A DNA stretch of 64,000 nt from the NCBI RefSeq assembly GCF_005047355.1, contig NZ_SUMC01000034.1:1-64000 (forward strand). The letters run 5' to 3'. The number at the start of each line of letters is the position of its first letter. Position 1 is the first letter of the stretch. The notes below the pieces were generated by a model, which saw only the letters and a list, made by a program, of their open reading frames with translations, had not been told where the DNA came from and did no database searches. The translations under genes were made by a program, and so were the position numbers. Source of the DNA: Actinacidiphila oryziradicis (GTDB lineage: Bacteria; Actinomycetota; Actinomycetes; Streptomycetales; Streptomycetaceae). Below, one piece after another: positions 8,224-17,235 of the stretch.

Positions 8224-8720
8224 CGGCTGCTCCTGCTGGATCGGGTGCTCCTGTTGAACAGGCTGCGAGTCGCTGCCGCGGCGGCCCATACGGAGACCAG
8301 CGCGGCCAGCAGTGTCGCGGCCAGGTAGGCCAGGGCGGGGCCGGGCCTACCGTGGTCCACCAGGCGCTGGACGTCCACCGCGTACGTGGAGAAGGTGGTG
8401 AAGCCGCCGAGCACGCCGGTGCCGAAGAAGGGGCGGACGAGGTGGTGGGCGGAGGGCCGGACCTCGGTGATCAGCACCATGAGGACGCCGATCACGGCGC
8501 AGCCGAGGACATTGATCCCGAACGTGGTCCACGGGAAGGCGTCGGGCCCGTCGGGCCACAGCAGCCCCGCGCCGTAGCGGGCCGCGGCGCCGAGGGCACC
8601 GCCCAGGGAGACGGCGGCCAGGACCGGGAGTCGGATGCCGCGCTGTGCGGGGGGCGCGGGGCGGAAAGGGTCGGCGGCGTGGCCGGGGCCGGTCGTCAGC
8701 CCGGGTTCGGGGCCGCTCAT
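8220..8720 (-). CDS. crcB: CrcB/Fluc fluoride ion channel, intact copy
   Basis: A 166-residue inner-membrane fluoride exporter subunit with four membrane helices. Conserved blocks are GGALGAAARYGAG, the FPWTTFGINVLGC helix carrying the polar-track Asn, and GVLGGFTTFSTYAVD, the broken TM3 with the Phe box and central Na site. About 35 extra N-terminal residues precede TM1. It is the first gene of a coupled run crcB-DUF190-crcB. Actinobacterial Fluc channels are often heterodimers of two CrcB chains, so loss of the second copy would matter unless this one homodimerises. The ribosome site AGGAG is 8 nt before the ATG. Confidence 0.93.
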   Translation of the reverse strand: MSGPEPGLTTGPGHAADPFRPAPPAQRGIRLPVLAAVSLGGALGAAARYGAGLLWPDGPDAFPWTTFGINVLGCAVIGVLMVLITEVRPSAHHLVRPFFGTGVLGGFTTFSTYAVDVQRLVDHGRPGPALAYLAATLLAALVSVWAAAAATRSLFNRSTRSSRSSR

Positions 8721-8752
8721 ATACGTCTCCTACTTCGCACGGCGGGCCGTCA

Positions 8753-8812
8753 CCAGTAGGGATCGTTGGCGGCGTGTGTGCCGCGATTCGGGTGCGGCGG
8801 GCCCCACCGCCG
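8753..8812 (-). promoter_or_regulatory. Possible crcB-motif (fluoride) riboswitch
   Basis: The 5' leader of the crcB operon, 33 nt before the start, folds like the crcB motif. CGGC/GCCG can form the pseudoknot around GGTGGGGCC, GCGGC/GCCGC forms the P3 stem, GGG/CCC gives a short P1, and the 3' end reads CCCTACTG as in known fluoride aptamers. Against it, the conserved GAUG reads GGTG and the GCUGAUG block reads GCCAACG, so fluoride-ligand positions differ. Confidence 0.35.
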
Positions 8813-8910
8813 ATGGTCACAACGCTACCGGAGGAGCCCGCCGCGTGTCCTGGCGGGCCGTGGGGGCGTTGGGCAGCGCGACACTCCCGAACTCCGCAGA
8901 GGTGGCCGTC

Positions 8911-9408
8911 ATGAAACCCCTCCCCGTACGCGCCCGTGCCGTGGCCGCCCTGCTTCTGCCCGTACTGGCTGTGACCGGCTGCATGAGTGTGCGGGCGCAC
9001 GACGACTCCAGGCCGCCGGGCCAGGGCGGGGCGACGGGCTCCGTCAGCGGGGCCGACGGGCCGCAGTCGGTCGGCGGCGCGAACTGGGGGCAGCCGGGCG
9101 ACGGCGGCGGCAGGCCGGGGAAGGGGGGCGCTCCGTCGTCCGCCGACAAGGACTCTGGGTCGCCGTCGGCGAGCGCGCAGGAGTCGGCTCCGGGGCCGGG
9201 CAAGCCGTCCGCGCAGCCGTCGGCCGGGAAGCCGTCCGCCAAGCCATCGGACCCCGGGCCGGGGAAGCCGTCCGGTCCGGGCGGGCCGCCGGAGCCGTCG
9301 CCGTCGGCGAGCCATGTGGAGCCGTCGCCGCCCGAATCGTCGCCGCCGGCGTCCCCGGAGCCGTCGCCGTCGAGTGCTCCGCCGGCCACCGGAGCGGGTG
9401 CGCCGTGA
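8911..9408 (+). CDS. Secreted Pro/Ser-rich lipoprotein of unknown function
   Basis: 165 residues. It begins MKPLPVRARAVAALLLPVLAV with the lipobox VTGC (Cys about residue 24), so the mature protein is lipid-anchored outside the membrane. The remainder is low complexity, dominated by Gly, Pro and Ser (KPSAQPSAGKPSAKPS, EPSPPESSPPASPEPSPS), with no folded domain; it resembles a wall-spanning spacer. The ATG at 8911 has AGAGGTGG upstream. It is divergent from the fluoride operon. No function can be assigned. Confidence 0.72.
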   Translation: MKPLPVRARAVAALLLPVLAVTGCMSVRAHDDSRPPGQGGATGSVSGADGPQSVGGANWGQPGDGGGRPGKGGAPSSADKDSGSPSASAQESAPGPGKPSAQPSAGKPSAKPSDPGPGKPSGPGGPPEPSPSASHVEPSPPESSPPASPEPSPSSAPPATGAGAP

Positions 9409-9455
9409 CGTGAATCACGCCCGGTGCGGTCGATCGGCCGTTGGTTGGTCGTCGA

Positions 9456-9485
9456 TTGGCCAAAGCGGGAGTCGATGCGTATGCT
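9456..9485 (+). promoter_or_regulatory. Candidate promoter of the DEAD-box helicase gene
   Basis: TTGGCC (9456-9461) and TATGCT (9480-9485) are 18 nt apart. The resulting leader to the ATG at 9651 would be about 160 nt, long enough for cold-shock-type control, which is common for such helicases. Confidence 0.4.
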
Positions 9486-9650
9486 GAGAGATCGTTTGAT
9501 CCCCATGCCCGGCGCCGCTGTTCCTTTTGAAAGAGGGCGAAGCGCGGCGCGTGGCGCGTTCCTTATCTCCGGTGGCTGACCGCATTGAGGCGGTCGTGTG
9601 CGAACTGCGGAGTTGGCGCGTGCCGTCACTCCGAGAGGTTCTGCTCAAGC

Positions 9651-11888
9651 ATGCCCATTGATACTGCCGACCGTTCTGCCACGCCTGCGGACGACTCCAT
9701 CGAGATCGTCGAGTCCGTCTCCGCGGCGACAGCCGAATCAACGGCCGACACTGCCGCCGACGCCACCCCCGAGGTCGTCACCGATGTCGTCACCGACACC
9801 GCCGACATCGCTGCGGGCGCCGACAGCACCACCATCGACGACGCCATCACCGAGGGCGCCGACGACATCACCGATGAGACTCCCGATGACGCCCCCAGCG
9901 TCACTTTCGGCGACCTCGGCCTGGCCGAGCCCATCGTCCGCAAGCTGGCACAGAACGGCGTCACCGACCCCTTCCCGATCCAGGCCGCGACCATCCCGGA
10001 CGCCCTGGCCGGCAAGGACATCCTCGGCCGCGGCCGCACCGGCTCCGGCAAGACGCTCGCCTTCGGCCTGCCGCTGCTGACCCTGCTGTCCGGCGGCCAC
10101 ACCGAGAGGAAGCACCCGCGCGGCGTCATCCTCACCCCGACCCGCGAGCTCGCGATGCAGGTCGCCGACGCGCTCCAGCCGTACGGTGACGTCCTCGGCC
10201 TGAAGATGAAGGTCGTCTGCGGCGGCACCTCGATGTCCAACCAGATCTACGCCCTCGAGCGCGGCGTCGACGTCCTCGTCGCCACCCCGGGCCGGCTGCG
10301 TGACCTGATGAACCGGGGCGCCGCCTCGCTCGACCAGGTCCAGATCGCCGTCCTGGACGAAGCCGACCAGATGGCCGACATGGGCTTCCTGCCCGAGGTC
10401 ACCGAGATCCTCGACCAGATCCCGCAGGGCGGCCAGCGCCTGCTGTTCTCCGCCACGCTGGAGAACGAGATCGACTCGCTGGTCAAGCGCTACCTGAAGG
10501 ATCCGGTCACCCACGAGGTCGACGCGGCCCAGGGCGCGGTCACCACCATGAGCCACCACGTGCTCGTCGTGAAGCCGAAGGACAAGGCGCCGGTCACCGC
10601 CGCCATCGCCTCCCGCAAGGGCCGCACGATCATCTTCGTGCGGACCCAGATGGGCGCCGACCGCGTCGCCGAGCAGCTCATCGAGGCCGGTGTGCGTGCC
10701 GACGCGCTGCACGGCGGTATGACGCAGGGCGCCCGTACCCGCACCCTCGAGGACTTCAAGGACGGGCATGTGAATGTGCTCGTCGCCACCGATGTCGCCG
10801 CCCGCGGCATCCACGTGGACGGCATCGGCCTCGTGCTGAACGTCGACCCGGCCGCCGACCACAAGGACTACCTGCACCGCTCGGGCCGCACCGCCCGCGC
10901 CGGTGAGTCCGGTACCGTCGTCTCGCTCGCCCTGCCGCACCAGCGCAAACAGATCTTCCGCCTCATGGAGGACGCGGGCGTCGACGCCACGCGCCACATC
11001 ATCGGTGGCGGCGGCGCCTTCGACGAGGACGTCTCCCGCATCACCGGCGCCCGGTCGCTGACCGACGTCCAGGCCGACGCCGTCCAGAACGCGGCCCAGC
11101 AGGCCGAGCGCGAGGTCGCCGACCTCAACCGCCAGCTGGAGCGCGCCCAGCGCCGTGCCACCGAGCTGCGAGAGGAGGCCGACCGCCTCACCGGGCGCGC
11201 CGCCCGCGAGCGCGGCGAGGACCCGGACGAGGCGATCGCCGCCAAGGCCGCCGAAGCCGCGCTGGCCGCAGAGGCCGCCGCAGCCGCTGTCCCGGCCCAG
11301 GCCAAGCAGCCCGCCGCCGAGCAGCGCGACCGCCGCGACGACCGGGGCAGCTTCGACCGCCGCCGCGACGACCGTCCGTCGTACAACAACCGCGACCGCC
11401 GCGACGAGCGCCCCTCGTACAGCCGCGACCGCCGCGACGAGCGTCCGTCGTACAACAGCCGTGACCGTCGCGACGACCGCCCGGCCCGTCCGTCGTCCTC
11501 GTCCTCCTACGAGCGTCGTGACGACCGTCCGTCGTACAACAGCCGCGACCGCCGTGACGAGCGCCCGGCCGCCCGTCCGTCGTCCTCTTCCTCGTCGTAC
11601 CAGCGTCGTGACGACCGTCCGTCCTACAACAGCCGTGACCGTCGCGACGAGCGTCCCGCCGCGCGTCCGTCCTCGGCAGCGCCGTCGGCGGCGCCGGCTT
11701 CGTCCTCCTACGAGCGCCGCGACGACCGCCCGTCGTCCTACAACCGCGACCACCGCCCCGCCGGTGACCGCCCCTTCAACCGCGACCGTCGTGACGAGCG
11801 CCCCGCCGCCCGCCCCGCCGGCCACCGCACCGGCACCACCGGCGCCGGCAACATCGAGCGCAAGCCGCGCTGGAAGCGCAACGGCTGA
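9651..11888 (+). CDS. DEAD-box ATP-dependent RNA helicase
   Basis: A 745-residue RNA helicase. The start at 9651 (MPIDTADRS) has GAGAGG about 13 nt upstream. An acidic, disordered N-terminal segment of about 80 residues is followed by the core: Q motif with TFGDLGLAEPIV, Walker A GRTGSGKT, PTRELA, DEADQMAD, SAT, then RGIHVDGI and HRSGRTARAG in the second RecA domain. A coiled segment rich in Glu/Arg follows, then a C-terminal tail of RRDDRPSYNSRDRRDERP repeats that should bind RNA non-specifically. It is likely to unwind structured mRNA in ribosome assembly, mRNA decay or cold adaptation. Strong terminator after the stop. Confidence 0.95.
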   Translation: MPIDTADRSATPADDSIEIVESVSAATAESTADTAADATPEVVTDVVTDTADIAAGADSTTIDDAITEGADDITDETPDDAPSVTFGDLGLAEPIVRKLAQNGVTDPFPIQAATIPDALAGKDILGRGRTGSGKTLAFGLPLLTLLSGGHTERKHPRGVILTPTRELAMQVADALQPYGDVLGLKMKVVCGGTSMSNQIYALERGVDVLVATPGRLRDLMNRGAASLDQVQIAVLDEADQMADMGFLPEVTEILDQIPQGGQRLLFSATLENEIDSLVKRYLKDPVTHEVDAAQGAVTTMSHHVLVVKPKDKAPVTAAIASRKGRTIIFVRTQMGADRVAEQLIEAGVRADALHGGMTQGARTRTLEDFKDGHVNVLVATDVAARGIHVDGIGLVLNVDPAADHKDYLHRSGRTARAGESGTVVSLALPHQRKQIFRLMEDAGVDATRHIIGGGGAFDEDVSRITGARSLTDVQADAVQNAAQQAEREVADLNRQLERAQRRATELREEADRLTGRAARERGEDPDEAIAAKAAEAALAAEAAAAAVPAQAKQPAAEQRDRRDDRGSFDRRRDDRPSYNNRDRRDERPSYSRDRRDERPSYNSRDRRDDRPARPSSSSSYERRDDRPSYNSRDRRDERPAARPSSSSSSYQRRDDRPSYNSRDRRDERPAARPSSAAPSAAPASSSYERRDDRPSSYNRDHRPAGDRPFNRDRRDERPAARPAGHRTGTTGAGNIERKPRWKRNG
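11330..11800 (+). repeat. In-gene repeats encoding an RD/RG-type RNA-binding tail
   Basis: Degenerate units of about 60 nt repeat within the helicase gene, each coding RRDDRPSYNSRDRRDERP-like residues. They are translated in frame and vary mostly at third positions, so they are coding repeats and not intergenic ones. Confidence 0.8.
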
Positions 11889-11913
11889 CCGCCGCTGACC
11901 CGCTGACCCGCTG

Positions 11914-11954
11914 AACGGGCCCGGACCGACGCACCTCGTCGGTCCGGGCCCGTT
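11914..11954 (+). terminator. Terminator of the helicase gene
   Basis: A perfect 18-bp stem (AACGGGCCCGGACCGACG and its complement) around a 5-nt loop, followed by CTGTTGCTGT, 26 nt after the stop codon. Confidence 0.92.
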
Positions 11955-12019
11955 CTGTTGCTGTATGCGTGGCGCCGCTATGATCCGCTCGCTACGTACG
12001 TGGCAGAGCCGCCGCGGGA

Positions 12020-12240
12020 ATGACGCTCGCACTTGTGGCAGGTTGTGTCGGCCCACTGAGCGCGTCAGCCGCAGCCGACACCGCGATCACGTCCGCGGAC
12101 ATCACGACCGGCGCCCGATCACCGGGCCCTCGCTCTCCGGCGGCCTGCTCTCCACAGCCGAGAGCAGCTCGGACGGCGCAAACGACGGCGCGTCGTCCCC
12201 GGCTACGGCTGCGTGATCGGGGCCGGTGTCCACGGGCGTA
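12020..12240 (+). pseudogene. Relic of a secreted or lipoprotein gene
   Basis: An ATG at 12020 opens a short hydrophobic leader with a lipobox-like LVAGC and then SASAAADTAITSADITTG, which looks like the start of a mature exported protein. After about 35 residues the frame turns into unbiased Arg/Pro-rich sequence, and a neighbouring frame briefly looks better (SLSGGLLSTAESSSDGANDG). No family is recognisable. Probably a decayed 5' end with at least one frameshift. Confidence 0.35.
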
Positions 12241-12583
12241 CATCATCGGTGAGCTGAACCGCCCACACGCCGACGCCGATCGGGTCGCCGCCGCCCGAAG
12301 GTTTCGTGAGCGCGCTCACGCACGCGCTCGGGCTCTGAGACAGCTGGGCACGCTGCGGGCTTTCTCAGTCCGCCCCGTGAGCCGTCAGCAATGCGGTGTA
12401 CGCGCCTTCGGGCGGCACGGCCCGCAGCGGTGCCGGGCGGGCGCGCGTATTTGCCTTCGATTACCTATGTGACTGCTGTTATGCTCACGCCACTTGCATG
12501 GGGGCCGGCCGGGGGGCTTGAGAATTCCGCAGTGTCGCTGCGCTGCCCTGCCATGCCTTCTTCGTGAATCACAGGAGGAACGG
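12241..12583. other. Intergenic region upstream of the FG-GAP protein
   Basis: No gene is visible. It holds a perfect 14-bp palindrome GTGAGCGCGCTCAC at 12306-12319, a lower-GC stretch around 12450-12485 with a TATGCT box, and a strong AGGAGG at 12572-12577 serving the GTG at 12584. Confidence 0.45.
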
Positions 12584-15500
12584 GTGGCCCGTCGTGCCCT
12601 CGTCCGTGGCGGCATCGCCGCCTTCGCCGTTCTCGCCGTGACCGGCCCGGGAGCTCTGTCCGCGCCCGCCCGCGCGGCCACGACGGCTTCCGCCGAGACC
12701 GTGTTCCAGTCGGACCGGTACGCCCCGCGAGCCGACCGGATCTACAGCGCCGGGCCGACCGGCTATCTGCACGCCCAGGAAGGCGGGTCCGGCTACCTGT
12801 GGACCCGTTACGACGACGGTACGACCACCGAACTGGGTGAGCTGAACCGGGTGGAGATCCCCGCGTACCTCGGTTCGTCGTCCGATGTCGTGGCCGACTA
12901 TGTCACCTCGCCCACGCAGAAGGTCGTCCTCAAGGACCTCGCCGCCGGTACCGCGACGGATGTCCCCATCACCCACGGCACCTACTGGTCCACCCTCGGC
13001 GCGCATGTCCTCACCCAGGCCGCGGACGCCGACGGCCACCTGGTGCTGTGGCTGTACGGAGGCGGCGCACCCGACGGAGGCACGCTCGTCGACGGCTGGC
13101 CCACCGGTATCACCGCCAACTTCAACGTTCTGGGCGGGGACAGCGGCACGGCCGTCGTCAGCTACGCCCTGGCGGGCGCGCAACACCTGGCGCTCGTCGA
13201 CCTGGCCGCCGCCAAGGTCACCGGCGACATGGTCGTCAGCGCCGCCCCCACCGCCGTGGCGCTGAGCGCCGACCGGCTCGTCTGGTACGCGTCCGGCAAC
13301 ACCGCCCACGTCCTGCAACGCGACGACCTGGCCGCTGCCGAGACGACCGTGACGCTGCCCGGGACGGAGGGCACGCCGCACTTCGCCATCGCGGGCGGGT
13401 GGCTCGTGACCGCCCGGTCGGTCCCCTCCGATCCGCACAACATGGTCGATGTCTCGGGCGAGCCCCTGATGGCCGTACCGCTCGCGGGCGGCGACCCGCA
13501 GACCCTGCTGCGGCACGCCAACACCTCGGTGACCGCCGCTCAGGACGGCAGCGTGCTCGTCGTCGGCGGCGCCGACTCCGCCCATTGGGCGGTGCGGAGG
13601 GTGACCGCCACCGGCGCGGACGTGCCCGTCCTCTCCGAGGTGACGGCCGTTTCGCCGGTAGCCGCGACGATCAACAGACTGTCGCTCGAAAACGGCACCC
13701 TGGCGACCGATGAAGCCAACAGCAGCTTCTACGGCGCGTACTACACCCGGCCGGTCGCGACGAGCGGAACGACCGTCACGCCCGGCGCGGCCACCTGGCG
13801 CCAATGGACGCACGGGGGGGAGACGGGTCCGTGGGCCACCGGGGACGGCCGCAGCGTCACGGTGTTCACCGACCCCGACGGCGCCTCCGTGCAGCCGCTC
13901 GACCCGAACGCCTCCGGGCTGTTGCGCACCGGATCGACCTCCGGCACCGTGGCCGAAGTCACCGGCGGCTTCGTGATCGTCAACGGCACCAATCCCACCA
14001 AGCAGTACGTCGGCGACCTCGACGGGGAGCAGACGGTGACCCGCTCGGTCTCGGCCGCCTCGGTGTGGGGCGTCACCCTGTGGACCGCGACCTCCACCAA
14101 GGGCGTCCTGAAGGCCACGAACCTCCAGAGCGACGAGACCACCGGCACCCTCAGCACCGGGGCGCCCTGCGTGCCCACGGAGCTCCAGGCCGTGGGCCGG
14201 TGGATCTACTGGTCCTGCGGGCCGACCGGCAAGGCCGGGATCTGGGACCGCACGGCGAAGAAGAACATCACCGTCCCGTCCGGTACGGCGGCGGTCGGCG
14301 ACGGCTATCTCGTACGGCACGACACCACCGCGGGGCAGTTGCTGCTGACCGACTTCGCGGACGGTACGGCCTCGACCCGGGCCATCGGCGACCTCGCCGG
14401 AAGCTCCGACGGGCGCGGAATCACCTGGACCGTCGACAAGTTCGGCGGCCCCGCCGCGTATGTCGACGCCCAGAACCGGATCCACCTGGTGCCCAGCGGG
14501 GTGGCCACCCAGCCGATGACCTACCTGCGTCCGGCGACGACCTTCAGCGTGGCGTCGAGCAGTGACGAGTCGGACTGGTGGCAGGGCACTTGGACGCTCT
14601 CCAAGCCGGCCGCCTCCTGGACGCTGACGTTCCGCAACAGGGCCACCGGCGCCGTCGCCCGTACCCTCACCGGCGGCGCCACCTCGGGCCTCCTCGACAC
14701 CCGCTGGAACGGCCGGTCCGCCAGTGGTGCGTACGTCCCCAACGGGGACTACACGTGGCAGCTGACCGTCCGACCGGCCGACGGCTCGGGCGCGGCACTG
14801 ACGTCCTCCGGCACGACCAAGCTCTTCCTGGGCGCCGCAGTCCGCCGGGACTTCGACGGCACCTACGGGCCCAACGACGGCATCGGCGACCTGCTGACGC
14901 TGAACTCCTCCGGTGGCCTGACCGTCCAGCTCGGCAACGGCTCGGGGAAGTTCTCCGGGAAGTCGACGGGAGCCGGCTGGCCGACCACCGTCACTCCGGT
15001 GCCTTACGGAGACCTGAACGGCGACCGCTGCAATGACGTCCTGGTGCGGATGGCCGGCGGCCAACTGCGCGCGTACAAGGGCGACTGCGGGAACACCGCC
15101 TTCGTCCCCAAGGACGCCTACACCTCCCTGGGTACCGGCTGGAACCAGTACAACGTGCTGACCTCGCCGGGGGATGTGACGGGTGACGGCCGGGCGGATC
15201 TGATCGCGCGGCAGTCCTCGACCGGGGACGTGTATCTGTACGCGGCGACCTCGGCCGGGAAGTTCGCGACCCGGGTGAAGATCGCCTCGAAGTGGACCGG
15301 TTACAAGAAGATCGTTGGTGCCGGGGATCTGAACGGCGACGGCTACGGCGATCTGCTGGTCCAGGACAAGGCGAATGTGCTGTGGCGCTACAACGGCACG
15401 GCGTCGGGCAAGCTCGCGGCCCGGGTGAAGGTTGCCTCCGGCTGGGGCGCGTCGTACAACGCGGTCGTCGGCGTCGGGGACATCACCGGTGACGGCAAGG

Positions 15501-15622
15501 CAGATCTGGTGGCCCGGGACACTTCTGGCAATCTCTACCGTCAGAGCGGCAACGGCAAGGGCGGGTTCGGAGCCCGTACGAAGATCGCGACGGGCTGGAA
15601 GGCGTACAAGGGCATTTTTTAG
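12584..15622 (+). CDS. Large secreted FG-GAP/VCBS-repeat protein with FlgD-like Ig domain
   Basis: The 1012-residue product starts at a GTG placed 7 nt after AGGAGG. A signal peptide ends near APARAAT (about residue 30). The first about 650 residues have a beta-propeller-like pattern of short strands (TPHFAIAGGWLVTAR, GGFVIVNGTN). Near residues 680-745 lies a FlgD-type Ig segment (LTFRNRATGAVARTLTGG, NGDYTWQL). The C-terminal third holds four FG-GAP/VCBS calcium-binding repeats of the form GDLNGDGYGDLLVQD and GDVTGDGRADLIAR. Such proteins are extracellular and often bind surfaces or carbohydrates; no catalytic domain is visible. Monocistronic. Confidence 0.85.
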   Translation: MARRALVRGGIAAFAVLAVTGPGALSAPARAATTASAETVFQSDRYAPRADRIYSAGPTGYLHAQEGGSGYLWTRYDDGTTTELGELNRVEIPAYLGSSSDVVADYVTSPTQKVVLKDLAAGTATDVPITHGTYWSTLGAHVLTQAADADGHLVLWLYGGGAPDGGTLVDGWPTGITANFNVLGGDSGTAVVSYALAGAQHLALVDLAAAKVTGDMVVSAAPTAVALSADRLVWYASGNTAHVLQRDDLAAAETTVTLPGTEGTPHFAIAGGWLVTARSVPSDPHNMVDVSGEPLMAVPLAGGDPQTLLRHANTSVTAAQDGSVLVVGGADSAHWAVRRVTATGADVPVLSEVTAVSPVAATINRLSLENGTLATDEANSSFYGAYYTRPVATSGTTVTPGAATWRQWTHGGETGPWATGDGRSVTVFTDPDGASVQPLDPNASGLLRTGSTSGTVAEVTGGFVIVNGTNPTKQYVGDLDGEQTVTRSVSAASVWGVTLWTATSTKGVLKATNLQSDETTGTLSTGAPCVPTELQAVGRWIYWSCGPTGKAGIWDRTAKKNITVPSGTAAVGDGYLVRHDTTAGQLLLTDFADGTASTRAIGDLAGSSDGRGITWTVDKFGGPAAYVDAQNRIHLVPSGVATQPMTYLRPATTFSVASSSDESDWWQGTWTLSKPAASWTLTFRNRATGAVARTLTGGATSGLLDTRWNGRSASGAYVPNGDYTWQLTVRPADGSGAALTSSGTTKLFLGAAVRRDFDGTYGPNDGIGDLLTLNSSGGLTVQLGNGSGKFSGKSTGAGWPTTVTPVPYGDLNGDRCNDVLVRMAGGQLRAYKGDCGNTAFVPKDAYTSLGTGWNQYNVLTSPGDVTGDGRADLIARQSSTGDVYLYAATSAGKFATRVKIASKWTGYKKIVGAGDLNGDGYGDLLVQDKANVLWRYNGTASGKLAARVKVASGWGASYNAVVGVGDITGDGKADLVARDTSGNLYRQSGNGKGGFGARTKIATGWKAYKGIF

Positions 15623-15650
15623 CCACTTCCGGTCACGTCTGTGACGCATG

Positions 15651-15685
15651 TCATGCCCCCAGCGAGGGAATCGCTGGGGGCATGA
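15651..15685 (+). terminator. Hairpin that also contains the next gene's start codon
   Basis: Arms TCATGCCCCCAGCG (15651-15664) and CGCTGGGGGCATGA (15672-15685) pair perfectly around AGGGAAT. It lies 28 nt after the FG-GAP gene. The right arm contains the permease ATG at 15682 and the only G-rich ribosome site, so it could both end transcription and block initiation. Confidence 0.8.
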
Positions 15686-17208
15686 CAATACCTACGTCCA
15701 AACCTGTGCCCGAACCAGTGCCGGGCACCGTGCCCGGCACTGTGTCCGACGAGGAACGGCTCCGCCAACTCGGCTACACCCAGGTGCTGGCCCGCCGGAT
15801 GTCCGCGTTCTCCAACTTCGCCGTCTCGTTCACGATCATCTCCGTCCTGTCCGGCTGCCTGACCCTCTACGCCTTCGGCATGAACACCGGCGGGCCGGCC
15901 GTCATGATGTGGGGCTGGGTCGGCGTCGGCCTGATGACGCTGATCGTCGGCCTGTCGATGGCCGAGATCTGTTCCTCGTACCCAACCTCCGCCGGTCTCT
16001 ACTACTGGGCGCACAAGCTGGCGCCCCCGGACAGCGCCGCCGCCTGGGCCTGGTTCGCCGGGTACTTCAATGTCATCGGCCAGATCGCGGTCACGGCCGG
16101 CATCGACTTCGGGGCGGCGAGCTTCCTCAACGCCTACCTGGACCTGCAGACCGGCTTCACGGTCACTCCGGGCCACACCGTCATCCTCTTCGCGGCGATC
16201 CTGGTCCTGCACGGCCTGCTCAACACCTTCGGCGTCCGGATCGTGGCGCTGCTCAACGACATCAGCGTGTGGTGGCATGTGCTGGGCGTCGCGCTGATCG
16301 TCGCCGTACTCGCCCTCGTACCCGACCACCACCAGTCGACGGCCTTCGTCTTCACCCACTTCGTGAACAACACCGGCTGGCACAGCGGCATCTACGTCGT
16401 CCTCATCGGCCTCCTCATGGCGCAGTACACCTTCACCGGCTACGACGCCTCCGCCCACATGACCGAGGAGACGCACGACGCCGCCACGGCCGGCCCGCGC
16501 GGCATCGTCCGCTCCATCTGGATCTCCTGGATCGCCGGCTTCGTCCTGCTCCTCGGCTTCACCTACGCCATCCAGAGCTACGGCAAGACCCTCAGTAGCC
16601 CCACCGGTGTCCCGCCCGCCCAGATCCTGATCGACGCGGCCGGCGCGACGGGCGGCAAGCTGCTCCTGCTCGTCGTGATCGTCGCCCAGCTCTTCTGCGG
16701 CATGGCGTCGGTCACCGCCAACAGCCGCATGATCTATGCCTTCTCCCGCGACAGCGCCCTCCCCTTCTCCCGGGTCTGGCACCGCATCAATCCCCGTAGC
16801 AAGACCCCCACCAACGCCGTCTGGCTCGCCGCCCTCGGCGCCCTCGCCCTCGGGCTGCCGTACCTCATCAACTACACGGCCTACGCCGCCGTGACCTCCA
16901 TCGCCGTCATCGGCCTCTACATCGCCTACGTCATCCCCACCTTCCTCCGTCTCCGCAAGGGCGACGCCTTCGAGACCGGCCCCTGGCACCTCGGCCGCTG
17001 GTCACGGCCGATCGGCGTACTGGCCGTCATCTGGGTCGTCCTCATCACCGTCCTCTTCATGCTGCCGCAGCTCAGCCCCGTCACCCGTAGCAACTTCAAC
17101 TACGCCCCGGTCGCCGTGCTGGTCGTACTGGGCTTCGCCACGGCCTGGTGGACGGCCTCGGCCCGGCACTGGTTCCTGAAACCGGCGGACGACCGCACGG
17201 CCGCCTGA
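15682..17208 (+). CDS. APC-superfamily amino acid permease
   Basis: A 508-residue inner-membrane transporter with 12 predicted helices. The N-terminal soluble part (EERLRQLGYTQVLARRMSAFSNFAVSFTIISVLSG) is the signature of the amino acid/choline/GABA permease subgroup (Bat1/GabP-like). TM8-region sequence NSRMIYAFSRDSALPFSRVWHRIN is also diagnostic. The likely substrate is an amino acid or GABA-type amine, coupled to protons. The ATG at 15682 lies inside a hairpin arm; a GTG at 15741 (VSDEERLRQ) is an alternative start and would keep all conserved parts. No pathway genes are adjacent. Confidence 0.88.
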   Translation: MTIPTSKPVPEPVPGTVPGTVSDEERLRQLGYTQVLARRMSAFSNFAVSFTIISVLSGCLTLYAFGMNTGGPAVMMWGWVGVGLMTLIVGLSMAEICSSYPTSAGLYYWAHKLAPPDSAAAWAWFAGYFNVIGQIAVTAGIDFGAASFLNAYLDLQTGFTVTPGHTVILFAAILVLHGLLNTFGVRIVALLNDISVWWHVLGVALIVAVLALVPDHHQSTAFVFTHFVNNTGWHSGIYVVLIGLLMAQYTFTGYDASAHMTEETHDAATAGPRGIVRSIWISWIAGFVLLLGFTYAIQSYGKTLSSPTGVPPAQILIDAAGATGGKLLLLVVIVAQLFCGMASVTANSRMIYAFSRDSALPFSRVWHRINPRSKTPTNAVWLAALGALALGLPYLINYTAYAAVTSIAVIGLYIAYVIPTFLRLRKGDAFETGPWHLGRWSRPIGVLAVIWVVLITVLFMLPQLSPVTRSNFNYAPVAVLVVLGFATAWWTASARHWFLKPADDRTAA

Positions 17209-17235
17209 GCTACACGCTTGAGCTACGCGCCCGAG

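Noticed and set aside
11330..11800. Regular repeats as a CRISPR array
   Set aside because: Repeats are in frame, degenerate and coding; no unique spacers of constant length.
9738..12056. A 772-codon open frame antisense to the DEAD-box helicase
   Set aside because: It mirrors the helicase codons (Val/Gly/Arg-rich, low complexity) and has no domain. High GC keeps antisense frames open.
12306..12319. GTGAGCGCGCTCAC as a Crp or BldD site
   Set aside because: The palindrome is perfect but fits neither consensus well and is far from the next start.
12569..15688. A 1039-codon antisense frame opposite the FG-GAP gene
   Set aside because: Composition is Arg/Gly/Val-biased without motifs; the plus strand has a signal peptide, ribosome site and repeats.
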